Below are positions 12,879 to 26,064 of a stretch of 64,000 nt of DNA, piece by piece. The translations under genes and the position numbers were made by a program. The stretch lies in the NCBI GenBank assembly GCA_015698045.1, contig BLAL01000297.1, forward strand, positions 496,001 through 560,000, read 5' to 3'. This DNA comes from Rhizophagus clarus. Lineage: Eukaryota; Glomeromycota; Glomeromycetes; Glomerales; Glomeraceae. How positions within the stretch are numbered: the first letter of the stretch is position 1; each line of letters opens with the position of its first letter. Below the pieces are notes generated by a model that had not been told where the DNA came from, ran no database searches, and saw nothing but the letters and a program-made list of their open reading frames with translations.

Positions 12879-15800
12879 TTAATCACTGGTATCACCATCA
12901 TTAGATACATTTGAAATTCTCAAATGAATTACTGTTTGATATAATTTACCTATTATATTTATCGTTAAATTTACAATTGAAAAAATTAATGCAAGTAAGG
13001 GAATAATATCATAAGATATAGTATAATGTTTGTATAAAATCTATAATTAATAAAGAAGAGAAAATTATACACAACATATTAGTGAAACTTCCAAAATAAT
13101 ATCATAAAAAATATATATATATATATTCATACTTGAATGATTACTTGAGAAATATCTTCAGTAAGAATGTTTAAACAAGCACCCCAAAATATTCTTGATT
13201 TAGCTTTATCAGAAAAAGGGGCATTGAAAAATGAAAAACCGGCTAATTTTGAATGTAAAACATTTAATACTTCGATATCAGCACCAGCTAATACAGTAAA
13301 TACGCTTGCAACCTTTCGATGATCCATGAACCATTTATAAAATTTTTCTTCTTTATTTTCTTGTGCTATAATATAGAAAGCTAATATGATATTTATTCCT
13401 ATTGGTATTGCGACAAACACAACACTTTTTTTTTGATAAATAAAATAAGAAAGAATAATTAAAATGATGAGTAAAATAACGTAAATTAATGAAAGAAAAT
13501 TACATAATAATCGTACCTTGGTATGTAAAGGACAGAAACTTCTTTAGCGCTACTAGTTACGAAGGCAATATCCAAAACCAAATCGGAAATAATTAAACCA
13601 AGTTGTAAAATAGCAATATTGTTACCCTAAAAATATTTTTATTTAAAAAAATATGATCAGTATATCTACGGAATTTAAAGAAATTATATTAAGTCAAACA
13701 CTTTACGGTTTTATTCTTGTATCGAGCGAATAAGAATAAACCAATCAAAAGCCCACTAATTAAGAATACGTCTAATAATTCGTTCTTGTACTTTTCCCAT
13801 AAATTCGCTATTATATTAAAATATAAATGTGTTAACGCATATATTATGTTAATATAAAGACATAAACAGTTCACCATACTTACGTGCTGGAACGAAACCA
13901 TATGTCTCATCCAAGTACTGAGATACCGGACCATTACTAATTGGAGTTTGATCTTTATTTTTAACCAAAGTATCAAGATTACTAACAATGGCTGCAACAC
14001 TTAAATCATCAGCACTAGTTTCTTTAACACCAATAGAAATTAAATATTGTTTTTTATTTACACTAAGATCTAATTGAGTTTTATTATTACTAGTAAGACG
14101 TGAAGGAGACACCGGAACAGCATTAGATATATCGTTTAATAAAGTATTAAAGAAATCGGATCGTTGTTTCGGAGATAAACTATCAAAATAACTTGTACCA
14201 TCAGGAGTCAAACGAAATAGACCGTTCATTGAAGGAGCATAAGGAGCTTTTTTTTGTTCTATGTTAAAACGCCAAACATTATCTTTTATACCTAGTATAG
14301 GTTGTTTATATGCTTCATTTACAACAAAATTACTATCCATGGTAACATAATAAATTCCATTAGATACGCTAAAAGTACTATCTAGTAACTTTGCATTAAC
14401 GGTTCTACCATCATTAGATATTGTACATGATGATTTAAAAATATGTTGACGTAAATAAGGTTGATCAGTTAACTGATAAATAGATAATTTACCATCGGAT
14501 AATTCTACTGGATCGTAAAAATTAATTGTAACATTATATATATTCGAGCTAACATAGAACTAATTTTAGGATAAGTCGATTCTACATTTAAATTAAAATA
14601 ACCTTTATCTCTATTTCCATCAAATCTTGGTAAATCGACTACTAGAAATTGCCGTTTCCAATTGAGAAACTAAAAGAGTATTATTATTTAATATCTGATA
14701 TACACCTTTTATACCTATAGGTACAGGTTCAGGAAATCCCCAATTAATAGGATTGGAAATGTTTTCATCAAATATAAATCCATAACATGAAAATTGGTTT
14801 GGACCAGATGGACGAATAGTTGTCAAAAGGTAACCGCCTAAAATTAAATTATCTATTATCCAAGAATTATTTTCAGTTACAACAGGAAGTAATGAATCGG
14901 TGACTTGAAGAGATGAAACAGAACCATAAGGTAAAAAATTAATTTTAATAAAATATCTTTTAGATGGTACATTTCCAGTAGTATCTCCTTGTAAAGCAGT
15001 TAAAATACAAGTTTGACCAATTCCATCAGATGCGACATCACAAAATAAACTATTCAAAACTAAATTTGGAGCAGTAGTTTGATAAAGTAATAAAGGTAAA
15101 CTAGAATTTTGATTATATCCAATAGGTAAAATAAACAATTGACTTCGTGGTAATAATGGGTTGGTTACATTAGGATCACGTGTATTATTTCCGAAAGCAA
15201 TAGCGTAATCTTCACCAACTGTATTTATAGGTACAAATGGTATAGAAGATCCAAAATAAAAATCAATTTTTCCAAAAGTTAACTTTGTAATTGTTCCATT
15301 TGGTTCAATTCTAAATTGTTTCCAATCAATATTATTATTTTGATTTTTAATAACTCTCATAAATCCTTTTTCTCTATTAATATTAAGTTGTATTATAGCA
15401 CTTGGTACAGCTAGTCGCAATTCATTATCAATAAATGGTAATCCAATAGGTGATCGATTCAATACATTACCATCATAATCAACTACCATTCCCCATTCAA
15501 CGTATGATAATGGATTATTTAAATCCGTTGCATTATAATAAGTAATAAAAAGTTGATTCTTTCTAAATAAATAATATTTCATAAATTCCAAGAATGAACC
15601 AGGGGTTGTTTGAAAAACACAATAATTAAATGCTTGAACATCTAAATTTAAATCCTTTTCCGTCGCTGTTCCGTCAAGGTTAATAATTCTTAATGATAGC
15701 GTTTCATAAAAACAAAGATAATTATTAAATGATGATGTTGCATTTTTTCTAATTATTCTTATTATCATTGTGCCATCATCATACGCTTGTGAATCCCAAA

Positions 15801-15948
15801 CACGAGGCAATACTCCATTATAATCAATTTCTTCATTATGTGATAAAACTCTTACTTGTGCTGTTGTATATGATGTATATGAATATAATATAATCGCAAT
15901 AATTAATAAAAATATTGGTTTCATTGAATTCCCTAGTAATATCTGCAT
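12879..15948 (-). CDS. Secreted-ectodomain multi-pass membrane protein, two frame breaks
   Basis: No named family is recognised. Exons, read on the minus strand, are 15948-13884, 13807-13707, 13626-13517, 13424-13133 and 13040-12879; four GT-AG introns of 76-92 bp keep phase, and the exons sum to 2730 nt (910 codons). The N-terminus has a hydrophobic signal peptide (MKPIFLLIIAIILYSYTSYT, starting at the second Met, 15924). An ectodomain of about 650 residues with many N-x-S/T sites follows. The last roughly 200 residues hold four or five membrane spans (for example FLISGLLIGLFLF, LGLIISDLVLDIAFV, VAIPIGINIILAFYII, PLLALIFSIVNLTINII). Oddity: the frame shifts near 14640-14670 and shifts back near 14515-14560, leaving a TGA at 14620 if read straight; the intervening segment (VVDLPRFDGNRDKGYFNLN) is clearly coding-like. 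This could be a sequencing error pair or real damage. A receptor or sensor role is only a guess. Confidence 0.7.
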
Positions 15949-18900
15949 TTTGAATATTAAATAAAAAGGAAAGGAAAATAAAAAAAAAAAAATCTTCTTT
16001 TTTTTCTGTATAAATAAGTAATCGTTAGATGCAGGAGAATTTTTAATAGTTAACTAACGGATAGATGAATATTAAGTAAGACGAGTTTTCACTGGTGATT
16101 GTATCCGGTTAGTATCTGGGTAAAAATGATCTGTCATCGTTAAGAATTTTTATATAAGGATAACCGCTAAAATTTTTTTTGGAAACCCGGATTGTATAAC
16201 AATCCATTAAAAAAAAAAATAAATAAATAAATAAAAACGCTATATAACAATCCATTAAAAAATAAAAAAAAATAAAAACACAAGTTCAATTAAATTCAAT
16301 ATATGATTTTATTATTTATCAAACATTTTACTTCATTTAGTAATAAGGTAAATTTCACAGTATAGATATTTCTGCCAGATATTATCAGAATTAGGAATTA
16401 ATGCAGGCTTAGCGGAGAAGCGATGTCCGGATAACCGCCAAGCCAAGCCAAAAAATCTAGGCTAAAATTAAAATCATCATTCAGACGACTACTTCGCAGT
16501 ATTGTCTGGAAATTATAAGAATTAATGGACAAGACTATAATTATAAAGGTTAAAAAATGGCGCATTTACATTTGTACGACAAGTACACAGCCAATCTGTA
16601 AAAATATCAACATCCGAATTCCGATATGGTATTTGAGGGTGTGAAAAATATAGCAGTTGTATTACATGGGATGTATACTAATGTCTGATGATCAAATTTA
16701 CATAAATTGCGGGAGTAGTGGAGTAGTGGCAACACGTGATTTATTACATGAGCATTTCCTTTGCACTGCACAAGTTTCAAGAAGCTAAGGAAATAATTTA
16801 GTGTGCGACAATACCAGCAAATGGACACATAAACAAATACTTATGCACTTAGTGACGCGGAGTAAGACCTATATATATTTTTTGCTTTATCATCGAAAAA
16901 TTTAACTCTTTATCTCACGTACGAGCTTTGACACAGGTCTTTAGATATATTCACTCGGAAACGTAGCTATCTACGATTGTCCCGTGGCATCAAAACAACC
17001 CTAATCTGCTTTTGTAAAATTATAATGTTAAAAGTTATAAAGTGATCAAACTGGCTTCTTGGGATATTGTTAGATTATTTCAAAAATACGCGAACATATA
17101 GTTCGCTTTAAAACAAACTTTCGATGTGGATAGTAACAGATGTTATAAATGGTCTTATGTTTGGCCCATGAAACAAAGACAGAAGAATTATCGTAAGGAA
17201 CAGTCGTCACAAGCAAAAAGTAAGGGGAGCTCTAAGAAACAGAATTCGTCAGAAAAGAGTAAAAGAAAATTTCGACACGAAGGGTTCGTTTATACGTTTG
17301 AAAGTTATTAGAGATTCTTAAATTATTAGCTTGGGTTTCTAGCATGTAGTTTTTATTAGATGTTAATTTTTTATTTCGCTTTATTAGCCTTCAGCATAAA
17401 AGTTTGGGGAGATTCACATTGCGCAACATGATTACGCAACTTGCCTCAAATAAATTCAATAATAAATATAATTTTTCGTTAATTGACGTTAAGGAATTCA
17501 GTATATTTAGTTTTATCTTTTAATTATTTGAAATACTTTATAATCTTCTACTGCAAATAATCTGATTTTAAAGTCATGTGACAAATTACGAATCTTTAAG
17601 AAATTCATGTCATATTTACGTTTGTGCCTAAAAAAAAAAAATTCATACTAAAGAAAAATCTCTTTGAACTTATTAGCTTGGAAACAATATCATTAAAAAA
17701 AAGAATTACTAAATAAAAAATATGTTTTACGATTTAAAAATTCTCCATTAATAGGGTTACTATTGCTAATTACCGATCTTTGGCCTAATCCGATTTTAAA
17801 AAATGTATATGAGAAAGAATATTTATTTCATTATATGATGGATTTAAAGAATATGCCTAATATTTTATAGGAATAATATGATGAAATAAAAATATCCAGG
17901 AATTAGTAAATAGTATTTATTAATCTAACATTTATTTTGTGATACTTTACAGCTTATGATAACCACAGCAAAAAAAAAAATTCTGACAATATATTCACAG
18001 ATATTTTATTTGGTGTTTTTTTCTTTGATTTTTAACAATAGATTGTGCAGAATTAGGAAATTTTTTTTTTTTTTAGTAATAAATTGCATGATTTTTTTTA
18101 ATGGTGGTGTTGTATAAATCGCATAGAGATTTTTTTACTGCACGTGCGATGCACGCCACCTTATAAATGGTTTATTATTAAAATTTTGTACATTACAAAA
18201 TATTTACAACTTCTTTATAAGAAATAAAGACAAAGAAACGAAAAAGAAAGAATAAGGAAATGAAAAATGAGTGTAAATAAACGAAAAATAAGTGAGTAGC
18301 GCAAAAGGACGAAAAAAAGTGGTCTTAATAATATTTGTTATATTATTAATTGTTAATTTATAATAATCCGTAAATTTCATTATATATTATCATGATAAAT
18401 AAATAACCTAAAATTATCATAATTGTAATATTAAAAGTTATAAATTATTTATGAACCTATTACTTGTTTCTTTATAAGAAATATATACTGTAAAATTTAT
18501 AATTTATAATACTATAATGAGGCTTACGACTAATGCCCCCAGAAAGATTTTTAAAATGTAAATTTTTATAAAATCATTTTAAATTTTTTTTTTTTAAAAA
18601 ATCTATGAACTAATAGAAAATTTAAATTTTGCGTTTTAAAAGAAATAAAACTATAAAATAAAAACATTAAATGTACTTTTGACAAATTTTTATTAATATA
18701 AAATGTCATTTTTGTCCTAAAAAAGCAACATATGATCGTGAAGATGAAATAGAAAAAATATAATTGATTACTTAATTATATATAATAGAGAATGATTTAA
18801 CACTATCATAATAGTGAGCGAATTAACTATATACAAGGGATAATTTAACTATAATTACCGTATATTATAAGTATATAGTGATTCTCATCTAACTTTCAAA

Positions 18901-19648
18901 ACAAAGTTTACATAAGACAAAATTACTATTGTATGATTTCCTTTCTACAAAGATACTTATTAACCTTTAAATGATAAATATTTAATGCATGACTGCTGAC
19001 TAATAATTATTTAAATAATTGGTCGTTTGAGATGAAAAAAAAATTTTTTTTTTTTTTTCCCATAATTGATGTAAAAATTTCTTTGAGAACAGAAGCTTTA
19101 CGTTGTCCACCGATTTTAGAACGTCATTATTTCGAAGTATGTTTAAAAAAATGAAGGTCTGGTTAAATAGAATAAATGCATTATTATATTTCATTTTATA
19201 ATTAATTATCGAACACGTACGACATCTAATTTTTTTTCTCAGTAAGTAACAAAAGTTTGTTAATATAGTCGAAAATTTTATTTATATTTCTTTTTTTCTT
19301 TCCTCTTTCTTTATTTTACTATCATGCGTGCGGAATTTCCCACTTCTTTAAGAATTTCATATTTCATTAAATTTACAAATTAATAATCAGGAATTAAGAA
19401 TGTTCTAAATTTAATTTTAAAATGAAATTCTATTCATTTACAATATCCCATACGTTTAAGTACCCTTTTATGATTGCGATCGTAACATTAAACTTTATTA
19501 TAATAAACTCCTATTAAAGATAAAACACACGTTGAAAAATTGCCAATTTCGTACTCGATTTTCGCCGATCAACCATTGAAATATAAAAAGAACACGCGAC
19601 TATGCTCAACTTATACGTTCAAAGTTAAACAAGAAAACAAATAAAAAA
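15949..19648. other. Gene-free A+T-rich stretch
   Basis: No supportable exon chain was found. Small frames at 16607-16828 (-), 17126-17311 (+) and 19000-19194 (-) lack domains or splice partners; the 17126 frame is merely Lys/Ser-rich. A duplicated phrase TATAACAATCCATTAAAAAA occurs at about 16195 and 16245. The first 200 bp left of 15949 would hold the promoter of the divergent-strand membrane gene. Confidence 0.5.
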
Positions 19649-22600
19649 ATGTTTGGTTCAAATTACTAAATTGATTGGCTAGAAAGATCAGTTACTGACG
19701 AACATATCAAACATTATAAATATTCGGATTTTAAAAATATTCGACTAATAGGAAGTGGTTCGTACGGAAATGTTAATCGTGCTAATTGGAAAAATGCTGA
19801 TCGTTTCTTCGCTTTGAAATCTTTTAATAGTGATAAACAAACTCTTAAAGAAATCATAGAAGAGGTAACTATTTGAAAGTTTAATAAATTTAGTAAACGT
19901 TAATAAATTGCAATATAATACTTTTTACATAACATGTCACAGTTAAAGTTACACCGAAGTGTAGATGACCATGAAAATATTATACGATTATATGGAATAA
20001 CAAAAAGTAGAAACTGGTAAATATGTTACATCACTATAATGAAATGTTAAATTTACACTTTCTTATTAATGTATAAAAATGTTTATCATTCATTCAGCAA
20101 ATACAGTTAATTACACATTAGTATTGGAATATGCCAATGGCGGTACACTAAACACTTATCTAAAAAAAAATTTTGATGATTTGGATTGGAATTATAAATA
20201 TTATTTAGCCTTGCAACTAGCAAGCGCCGTAGGGTTCTTACATGATAATGATATTATTCATCGCGATTTGGTAATATTTGTAAATTATAACTATTATAAT
20301 TGATTTTTTGTGACATGTTGGGAGATTAATGTAATTTTCTTTATTTGTAAAATTAGCATGCAGGAAATGTACTTGTACATCAGAACAATATTAAATTAGC
20401 AGACTTTGGATTATCAAAAAAAATTACCGTAACATCAAGTAACATATCGAAAGTACAAGGTGTAATACCTTGCGTGGATCCGAAGAAACTCAATGATCAA
20501 ACCTATAAATTAAATAAAAAATCTGATGTGTATAGCGTTGGAGTATTAATATGGCAAATTTCAAGCGGACATGGACCATTTTCCGATATCCATGGTATTG
20601 AATATGACGTTCACTTAAGTTTATATTTAATAAACGGTAAGAGGGAGGAAATAATCAATGGAACTCCTATTGAATATAGTAACTTATATACAGGTGAGCA
20701 ATAAATTAGTCAATACGATTAATTTGCTAATGTAAATATCATTATATTAATGATTTATTATTTGGTCAGAATGCTGGAAATATGAACCGAATAAACGTCC
20801 AAAAATACAAGAGGCTATTTTAGCACTTAAATCAATAATTTCTCCTGAAATCAGGAATTGTAGCTTCAATGAAGATAAAGAAAATACTTATTTATTGGAA
20901 AAGTATGAACTAACTTCAAAATCAAGCAAGGTAACCATGGATGATGATTTGAATATCAATGACAGTTTAGTAATAAATAGTGCGACAAATATTGCATCAT
21001 TCAATATTAATGTATATGAAAGTGGAAGTTCACAAAAACCTCCGGATGTCATGAAGCAATCACATCAGATCAAGTATCAATTAATCTAATTGAGTCAATA
21101 TCTTATGATGTTAATGGAATTATTGCTGATAAGTTAATTAGTCACATAATTAGAAAACATGATGAAGGAAATACTTTTGATCAAATTCAGAACCTCATCA
21201 ATCAGATAATATTACAATTGAATCATAATTTGAATAATTTAATAATTTGTTGATAATAAATAAAGAAAAATCAAAATATGGATGGCTTCTTGGTCTACTT
21301 TATTATTACAATATTGGTGTTAAAGTAGAAAATGATACTAAATCATTTGAATTGTTTTCAAAAGCAGCGGTTGATTACAAGTTTATGTTATTATGATGGA
21401 AATGGAACAGATGAAAATCATCATTTGGCTTTTAATTATTATCAAAATTCAGCAAAAAATGGTAGTATTATTGGACAATTTTATTTAGGAAATTTTTATG
21501 AATTTTTAAATAATGAAGAAGAATCGGTTTATTGGTATAAAAAGGCCGCTGAAAATGGTAATACAATCGCAAAACTTTATCTTGCCGATTGTTTTAGACT
21601 TGGAAAAGGAGTTGAGAAAGATGAGGTTAAAGCATTTAAATATTATGAAATATTAGCCAAACAAAACATTGTTGATGCTCAACTACAACTTGGTAATTGT
21701 TTATATAATGAAATTGGAACAAAAGCGAATAAAATACAGGCAAAATTCTGGTACGAAAAAGCTGCAAATAATGGAAATATCATAGCAAAAAATTTTCTTA
21801 AAGAATATTACAATAAAAAAACAAAGGTTAGGGTAAATAAATCTAAGGAGTTTAAATTTTATGAAGTATTTTTTTTAAAAAATCTGTGTCAACGTGGACT
21901 ATATTATCTTGGAAAAATGATATTAAAAACAAATTATGAAAAATCATTTTATTATTTTCAGAAAGCAGCAGAAAATGGTTGTAAATTCTCCCAATTTAAT
22001 TTAGGTGGATGTTACCAATTAGGGAATGGAGTAAGAAAAGATATAAGAAAAGCATTTGAATTATTCAAGAAATCAGCCAAACAAGGATATATAAATGCAC
22101 AATCCCAACTTATTTATTATTATGGTTATGGACTTGGAACTGAAACGAATAGAGTAAAAGCATACGAATTAGTTAAATTAATAGCTGAAAAAGGATATAA
22201 ACATGCAATATATTTATTAGGTTTACATTATAAATTAGGAGTTGGAGTTGATAAAGACGAAATAAAGGCATTTGAATTATTTAAAAAATTAGCTGATGAA
22301 ACTCTACCTGATGATGAAAAAATTAAAATTAATGAGCAAAATGATTTTAGATATCACGAAATATTTATGAAATATATTAATTCAAATATATATTATCAAC
22401 TCGGAGATTGTTACGAAAAAGGAATTGGAGCAGAATTTGATAAAGCCAAAGCATTTGAATCATATAAAATTGCAGCCGAGAAAGAAAATAATATTGCACA
22501 ATATAACTTGGGTTATTTTTATGAGAATGGTGAAGGAGTAGAAAAAGATTTAGTTCAAGCTATTTTTTGGTATAATAAAGCAGCAGATGGTGTATATAAT

Positions 22601-23008
22601 ATGGTATCAGATAATTTAAGCAGATGTCGTTTCGATATTCAATGTCGACTCGACTATTGTTATTGTAAGGGACTCGGAACAGAAGTTAGCAAAGTAAAAG
22701 CATTTGAATTAGAGTTATATAAAGAAGCATCTGATAAAGAAAATAAATTTACACAGAATAGTTTGAACATGTTACATAAATTTAGTGAAAGTTCAGAAAT
22801 TAATCTAGAGAAGGCTATTCATTATTGGTATTATAAGAGGTCGGAAAATAGAAATGAAGCAGTACAACATTATTTAAATATGTATTATCAAATTATAAAC
22901 AATGAAGTTATAAAATTTAAACAATTAGTCAAACAAGAATATGTAAAGGTTCCATTTAAATTTGGATATTGCTATTTCAATAAAATTATAATTGAGGCTA
23001 CAATATAA
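19649..23008 (+). pseudogene. Decayed kinase-Sel1 repeat gene
   Basis: Exons can be traced at 19649-19864, 19943 to about 20006, about 20094-20270, 20357-20693 and 20770 onward. They encode a TKL-like kinase with intact sites: glycine loop GSGSYGNV, lysine in FALKSF, HRDLHAGN catalytic loop and ADFG. A linker and a Sel1-like repeat tail follow (21332-23008, roughly nine or more units such as AFELFKKSAKQGYINAQSQL). Damage: the start ATG is followed by an in-frame TAA at codon 7 (19667-19669); the frame shifts near 21060, meets stops near 21250, and shifts again near 21375 just before the Sel1 array. Kinase-Sel1 fusions form a large family in Rhizophagus. Three or more breaks make expression of a full protein unlikely, although the Sel1 part is still a 558-codon open frame. 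Confidence 0.8.
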
Positions 23009-23473
23009 CCTAGAATCAATGTCAACTTAAATTTTATAATAATGAACCGAAATTAATAGATAAAAGCATTTTGAATTATATAAAATAGCCATTATTAAGG
23101 TACGTAAAATAATTCTAGATACTGTATATATATATAAAAATGATTAGAAAAATGCTAAAGTTAATTTTTGCATATAGATCGGCTATATACTAAGCCATTT
23201 AGATTATCGGAAATTCGTACATATTAATACAAAGTTTCAGATACCTGTAAATTAAATTTAGAATAAAATGGTTAAGTCATTTGATTTTTGAAACAAACAA
23301 ATACATCGATCTAATCAAATACGTTCAAAGGGTAAGTTCATTGAATAAATAGTGTTATCTTTTGTATCTTAATTATTAACGGTTCCCATAGTAATTTATT
23401 CTTTAGTTAATTCAATAATAAATACAATTTATTAACTATTCTTTAAGGAAAGAATCTTATTAAATATTTAAAT
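23009..23473. other. Spacer with eroded Sel1 remnant
   Basis: The phrase AAAGCATTTTGAATTATATAAAATAGC near 23060 translates as a Sel1-like KAFELYKIA with one base out of frame, so the Sel1 array originally ran further. The rest is A+T-rich 3' flank shared by the two convergent genes. Confidence 0.5.
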
Positions 23474-24953
23474 CTAGTTTTTAATTATTTGAAATACTTC
23501 ATAACCTTCAATAGTAAAATATTCAGGAATTCCTATGTTAGGATAAGGATTTCCTTGACCACAATTAGTGTTACTCCAATCATTTTGATTACAGTGTAAA
23601 TTACCCATAGTTGGACCATAAGTATTAAGACAAAAAACAGCATAATTTTGTCCATTAATGTAACCTGCTTTTGCAGTAGAAATATCGTTTGCGTTTGTAA
23701 AGTTAAATAAGAAACTGTCTGTTGCAGTTTTCCAATATGAAACCCCGTCCCAATCAAGTGGATTATACCCTCCAATTATTTGTGTTGAGTCTTTAATTTT
23801 TGCTACCCAAATTGTAGCTCCTTTATTGTCACAATTCTTATGAAAAGTTTCAGTACCGATTCCATCCCGACTTGAACGATATAATAATCTAAACTCATAA
23901 GGATTATTTTTTCTATCATAATAAGATGATTCTTTTTTATCAATCCATGAAGAAAAAAGTGGTATATGTTTTGACTCAATCAATGTTGAATCAATTTGAA
24001 ATTTTAAATCCGGCTTTCTTGGAGGTGGTAAATTAGCTTTAGGTTTTACATTAGGAACTATATAATATTCCAAAAGATCATGAATTAAATCTTGTGGTAA
24101 TACATTTCTGTAACGATAAACTTTGTAAAAGAAATCTGTAGGTTCAATATTATAAAATCGAATTAAAGGAATAAATCTGTACAATTCTCTCTCAATCCTT
24201 GTAATATCTTCTTTATTCCATTTCGTTGGATCATCCTGTATATTATTTTGTTGAGCAAAACACCATTTTAATAAATTTTCCCAAATTTCAATTTCATAAA
24301 TATTCAAATCATCTCTTTTTAACAATAATTCTAATAAAGGAGCTTTTAAGCTGGAAAAATTTTCAGAATTAAATAAAATTTTAGGTTCTTTACAAATATT
24401 TTCAAGACAAAAATCCCACAAGCCTGTAAATGTTTCATGTTGATAAACAGTTTCAAGAACTTCAGTTGGATTTTGGTGTAAAAATTCAGTTTGATGTTCA
24501 ATCAAAAATTCTTGAATATGAGAAATTAAAGAATGAATGGAAAGTTCATCCACTGCTATCAACAATTTCAATACATCAGGACCTTGTAAATTCTTCAGTT
24601 CGATATTTCCACAATAAATAAACCTAATATAATTATTAATAATTACTAAGAAATACTTATATTTGTGAATTAAAAATTTATTACAAATTATTGAGTTACC
24701 TAAGGATGATATTAAACAATTGTGGAGAAATATTTGGTTTTCTAAAAATAAATTTTCCATCTCTTTTCTCAGCCCATTCATTAGAAAATGCAGTACGAAA
24801 ATATTGAGATCTAGCGCATAAAATATTTGAATGGGCATGAATTTCCTTCACATTTTGTCCTTCTCCGGCATGAATAATAACATCATATCCTATTTCTGTT
24901 TCAAAGAGTTTTTCATAGTCGTTGGATAACTCTGCCCAAAATTTTGAAGACAT
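23474..24953 (-). CDS. BTB-BACK-TLDc protein, intact copy
   Basis: Two exons, 24953-24700 and 24623-23474, are joined by a 76-bp intron (GTAACT...TTAG) inside the codon for Arg in IILRFIYCG, the same site used in the BTB gene at 8849. The sum is 1404 nt, 467 residues. Residues about 1-120 are BTB (GYDVIIHAGEGQNVKEIHAH, ILCARSQYFR), 125-265 are BACK (FLHQNPTEVLETVYQHETF...FIPLIRFYNI), followed by a Pro-rich linker (NLPPPRKPDL). From about 295 to the end is a TLDc domain with the hallmark IIGGYNPLDW and FLFNFTNANDI. TLDc proteins are linked to oxidative-stress protection and V-ATPase regulation, and BTB-BACK to Cul3 adaptors; both roles are family-based inference. Two damaged paralogues lie at 26781-28253 and 46662-48162. 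Confidence 0.88.
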
Positions 24954-25639
24954 TGTTTAGTATAATAATAAGAAAAAACGATATTTTAAAGTTTAAAAGC
25001 CATAGCTTTATTTATACAATTTTTATGCTGATTATAGTTTGTGTATTTGTGTACCATAGTTCTATAAATAGTTACCGTGATTTTGATAAATTATGAATCC
25101 ACGCCTTAATGTGATATGGCTTTATAATAAGATTCTCTACCAGCAATTGCCACATTTATCAAACTGACTATGATACCAAGACGATTTCAAAAATTGTTAA
25201 CCATCTTATTTGCTTAATCTGTATAATTAATTGACTAAATTTAAAGGTCTCGTTAAAGCACATTCAGTTGACAATTTTAACAATTCTTACTCTTTCATTT
25301 ACAACATTATCATTGTTATAGATCACAGGAAAGACTTAAATATGACCAATAACAACTGACATTTTCAAAGCTTTTTATGTAATTTATCATCAATCAAATA
25401 AAACTATTTATCAGTTATATTTTATAAGGATGGAAACGGGTACGATAACTCTTGACGGTTAATAATTGGTTAATCGATGTCACAATCAGAATTGAAAATG
25501 AAATTATATAAAAATACAGCAGAAAAATATCATGAAAATACATAGATTTATATATATAAATATATGTACACACGTAGAAATGGAAATCTCGAAATTTATT
25601 GTTATACATCGTCATGTATCAGATGAACAGTTATGTTTT

Positions 25640-25760
25640 GGACTAATAATGAAATGGCAAAGTAACTGAAAAGGTTTAGAAAAAGCTATGTATTTGCTTC
25701 AAAAAGCAACACAAAAATGGAAGCTAACTAACTTGACCATGCTATGAACTCTTACACTTT
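25640..25760 (+). pseudogene. Sel1-repeat fragment
   Basis: The phrase at about 25676 reads GLEKAMYLLQKATQKWK, a Sel1-type helix pair close to the consensus KA-x-YW-x-KAA-x-NG, but it is preceded by a stop and runs quickly into stops. An equivalent piece lies in the duplicated block near 46215. It is a relic of a Sel1 gene that once occupied the spacer. Confidence 0.5.
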
Positions 25761-26064
25761 ACTTAACTGCAAGAACTCTTGAATAAAATGGCTTAGTAGA
25801 TCCAAATACCTCATAACAGCTTTATTCGCTAAGCTTTTCAGCTCTATTTTCTGAAGCTTTAAGTAAAAAAATGATAAAATAACTGAATGTGATGAAACTA
25901 ATATATCTAGATTATGAAAAATCAGACATGTTATCGCAAATTTTCATTTCAGATAAACGGAATTGGAAAATTCTTGAAACAAACAACCCAGAAATCAAAC
26001 ATGATATACAAAAAAAAATTTTTATTGAATGTATAACAAATTGAATGTATTTATTATACTAATG

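Noticed and set aside
14557..14670. Single intron explaining both frame breaks
   Set aside because: Phase fits, but the GTTTCT donor is weak and the segment itself is coding-like; kept only as an alternative.
17126..17311. Lys/Ser-rich frame of 61 codons
   Set aside because: Composition alone suggests nothing, and surrounding sequence offers no further exons.
24430..24621. Plus-strand frame of 63 codons repeated in all three BTB copies (also 27731 and 47639)
   Set aside because: Its conservation is explained by the BACK coding sequence on the opposite strand.
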